A DNA stretch of 64,000 nt, taken from contig CAJUJN010000015.1 in assembly GCA_910586775.1 (NCBI GenBank), positions 5,339-69,338 on the forward strand, written 5' to 3'. The DNA comes from an uncultured Acetatifactor sp. (GTDB taxonomy: Bacteria > Bacillota > Clostridia > Lachnospirales > Lachnospiraceae). Of this stretch, positions 62,399 through 64,000 are shown piece by piece. The notes beneath the pieces are model-generated. The model ran no database searches and was not told the DNA's origin. It worked only from the letters and a program-made list of their open reading frames with translations. Position numbers and translations under genes: made by a program. The stretch's first letter is position 1. Each line of letters begins with the position of its first letter.

Positions 62399-64000
62399 TC
62401 ATTCAGGCAGGCTCGTAGATACGCACAGGCCGCCCCATCCTACCCGTGAGTTTGGATAGACATTTTCGCCCCGAAGCGCCCGGGCACCGGCCCGCAGATA
62501 GGCCTTTACTTTCTCTCCGTAAAGGAAAGGGTCGTTCCCGCGCACGATTCCCCATTCCATCAGAAGCGCAGCGCTTCCTGCCACAATAGGCGTCGCAAAA
62601 GAGGTTCCGGTAAAAGGGGTGTATCCCCCGTAAATATCCGGTGCCAGGATACCCACGCCAGGCGCTGCCAGATCCGGTTTCGCCAGCCCGGCCGCCACCA
62701 CTCCGATGGTCCGGTTGGCATCCGCATATCCCCTGCCTGAAAAGTCCGCGTAAGCCTCATATGTGCTGTCGTAGGCTCCCACGCTGAGCACCTTTGCCGC
62801 GGTGGAAGGAATGGTCAGGGTTACTTCCGGTGTGGAACGGTAGAAGCCTGTGCCGCTGCTGCGGACAGCCGAGGAAGGAAGATAGAAATAGTATCTGCCT
62901 GTCACTGCCCGCTCCGGCTCCAGACGGATGGTCCACACGCCGCTGTTGATGTAATTCCTCTCCAGGGGCAGCAGCTCAAAATAGATTTCTTCAGGCACTG
63001 CGTAGGGCGCCGGTTCTCCGAAATACACCAGGATCTCGGTTTGTTCCAGCCGGAGAGTATATTTTCCGCCGTTGATCATCCGGGGCAGCTGTGCTTCCTG
63101 GCCGCCTGGGGAGCGCAGATAGATACGGTATATGTCGCAGTAATTCTTCCACAGCTGCACATTCAGGCTGCGTTCGTATTCCGCTACGGCCAGCTCTACG
63201 GAAGCCGGTCTGGCCACGGCATCTCCCATTCGGCTCGGGACAGACGGCGCATTGTCGGTTGACAACGCTCCCGGACTGCTGCCGAAAATATTTCCTGTCG
63301 TTCTTCCGGAACCGATACCGCTGCCGGTTCCGGCAATGATACCGTCCATGCGGTTGCCGGTGTATGTTTCGTCCAAAAGGCTGCCGGACAGATGTCCGTT
63401 GCTGTTGCCCTCGTTGCCGCTGCCCACACAGATGACAGTGCGCCCCATCTCAGCCGCGTTATCCAGAAAACGTTCCAGAAGCGAACTGCCGTCATGAGCC
63501 CCATACGTATTTCCGAAACTTAAGTTAATGACAACGGGCATCTTCAGCTCCATAGCTTTCCGGACTGCATAGGTCACTCCCCGCATGATTTCCGTTGTTT
63601 TGGGAAAAGAAGTGACATCGGGCTGTCCCAGCTTGACGATCAGGAGCTCGGCCTCTGATGCCACACCCTGGTAGGAGACGCTGCTTCCCGCGGCAATCCC
63701 TGCTACGGCAGTGCCGTGCCCGGAGGCATCCACACTTGGCAGCAATTCGAACTGCTGCTGAAGCGTAGGCGCTTCCAGGGCCCTGTTGATCTGGGCAGAA
63801 TCAAATTCCACACCCATCCGGAAGCTCGCCGGAGGACGCCGTACGAGCGGAGCATTTATGTCTTCGGACATGATGCTGCCTGCGTCGTCCGGAGTATTTA
63901 CGCCTTCGGACATGATGCCGCCTGTGTCGTCCGGAGTATTTACGCCTTCGGACATGATGCTGCCTGCGTCGTCCGGAGTATTTACGCCTTCGGACATGAT
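62399..64000 (-). CDS. Subtilisin-like serine protease (S8), N-terminus outside the window
   Basis: 534 visible codons. The catalytic His block DASGHGTAVAGIAAG and the Ser block FTGTSFATPIVAGSAALLMEWG are present; VINLSFGNTYGAHDG and VICVGSGNEGNSNGHLSG include the oxyanion Asn region. The catalytic Asp must lie to the right of the window. An insertion of about 200 residues, including a beta-rich part (YERSLNVQLWKNYCDIYRIYLRSPGG), separates the His and Ser blocks, as in the CspB-like group of clostridial S8 proteases. A 14-residue repeat (SEGVNTPDDAGSIM) lies before the His block. Confidence 0.9.
   Translation of the reverse strand: MMSEGVNTPDDAGSIMSEGVNTPDDTGGIMSEGVNTPDDAGSIMSEDINAPLVRRPPASFRMGVEFDSAQINRALEAPTLQQQFELLPSVDASGHGTAVAGIAAGSSVSYQGVASEAELLIVKLGQPDVTSFPKTTEIMRGVTYAVRKAMELKMPVVINLSFGNTYGAHDGSSLLERFLDNAAEMGRTVICVGSGNEGNSNGHLSGSLLDETYTGNRMDGIIAGTGSGIGSGRTTGNIFGSSPGALSTDNAPSVPSRMGDAVARPASVELAVAEYERSLNVQLWKNYCDIYRIYLRSPGGQEAQLPRMINGGKYTLRLEQTEILVYFGEPAPYAVPEEIYFELLPLERNYINSGVWTIRLEPERAVTGRYYFYLPSSAVRSSGTGFYRSTPEVTLTIPSTAAKVLSVGAYDSTYEAYADFSGRGYADANRTIGVVAAGLAKPDLAAPGVGILAPDIYGGYTPFTGTSFATPIVAGSAALLMEWGIVRGNDPFLYGEKVKAYLRAGARALRGENVYPNSRVGWGGLCVSTSLPE
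63853..64000. repeat. 42-bp tandem repeat in the S8 protease gene
   Basis: At least three full units, with CGGACATGATGCTGCC-type starts at 63865, 63907, 63949 and 63991; the array continues past the window. The period keeps the frame and encodes 14 residues with an acidic PDDAG core. Confidence 0.9.

Overview
The window looks like part of a chromosome from a gut-type Clostridia, most likely Lachnospiraceae. This is inferred from the gene families and is not proven. The support is: pyruvate:ferredoxin oxidoreductase, a two-gene SufC-SufB iron-sulfur system, CarD, QueH, DUF1540 and DUF3737 proteins, a threonyl T-box leader, a tmRNA tag ending AEDNYQYALAA, strong GGAGG ribosome sites and SBP_bac_5 lipoproteins with serine/glutamate-rich linkers.

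The left third (1-18200) holds the most striking system. Two complete but different peptide-type ABC transporter operons diverge from one 1.9-kb segment. The left operon (substrate-binding protein, permease B, permease C, ATPase D running off the window) is transcribed leftward. The right operon (substrate-binding protein, permease B, permease C, OppD, OppF, small membrane protein) is transcribed rightward. The segment between them carries a tyrosine recombinase gene and is bounded by near-perfect inverted repeats of about 55 bp. A consensus promoter (TTGACA, 17 bp, TATACT) lies just inside the right repeat and fires outward into the right operon. Its -10 box is inside the repeat and so is also present at the left end, but there it has no -35. 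I infer a self-contained invertible promoter switch that selects which transporter is made. Both transporters are architecturally odd. The left permease C carries an RCC1-like beta-propeller in its first external loop. The right permease C carries an unrelated insertion of about 215 residues in the same place. The right OppD and OppF have large helical insertions next to their Q-loops.

18200-23200 is a conserved secG - rnr - smpB - ssrA block, with a decayed YoeB-type toxin remnant in front of rnr and two small paralogous ORFs bracketing tmRNA. 23200-41300 is mostly metabolic and housekeeping: a glycosidase-like protein, carAB (CarB with a duplicated linker), a membrane-anchored spermidine-synthase-like protein, SOD, queH, a hendecad-repeat coiled-coil gene, a prolyl-tRNA deacylase pseudogene, a lipoprotein, a Glu/CAU/Asp tRNA operon, DegV, DUF3737 and a PatB/MalY aminotransferase. 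41400-49900 holds PFOR, SufBC and GlgX on the minus strand. 50000-56500 has small membrane proteins, a cyclophilin lipoprotein, CarD and a T-box-controlled thrS operon. 56900-62300 is a sugar locus in which a deletion fused araC to a truncated MalG permease upstream of a GH36 alpha-galactosidase. The right edge is a subtilisin-like protease with 42-bp tandem repeats.

Several dispersed small palindromic repeats run through the intergenic spaces. One 102-bp family (TATACTG...CAGTATA ends, three copies) has a copy nested inside a member of a second family, which is good evidence for past mobility. I saw no CRISPR array, rRNA, prophage structural genes or full IS transposase.
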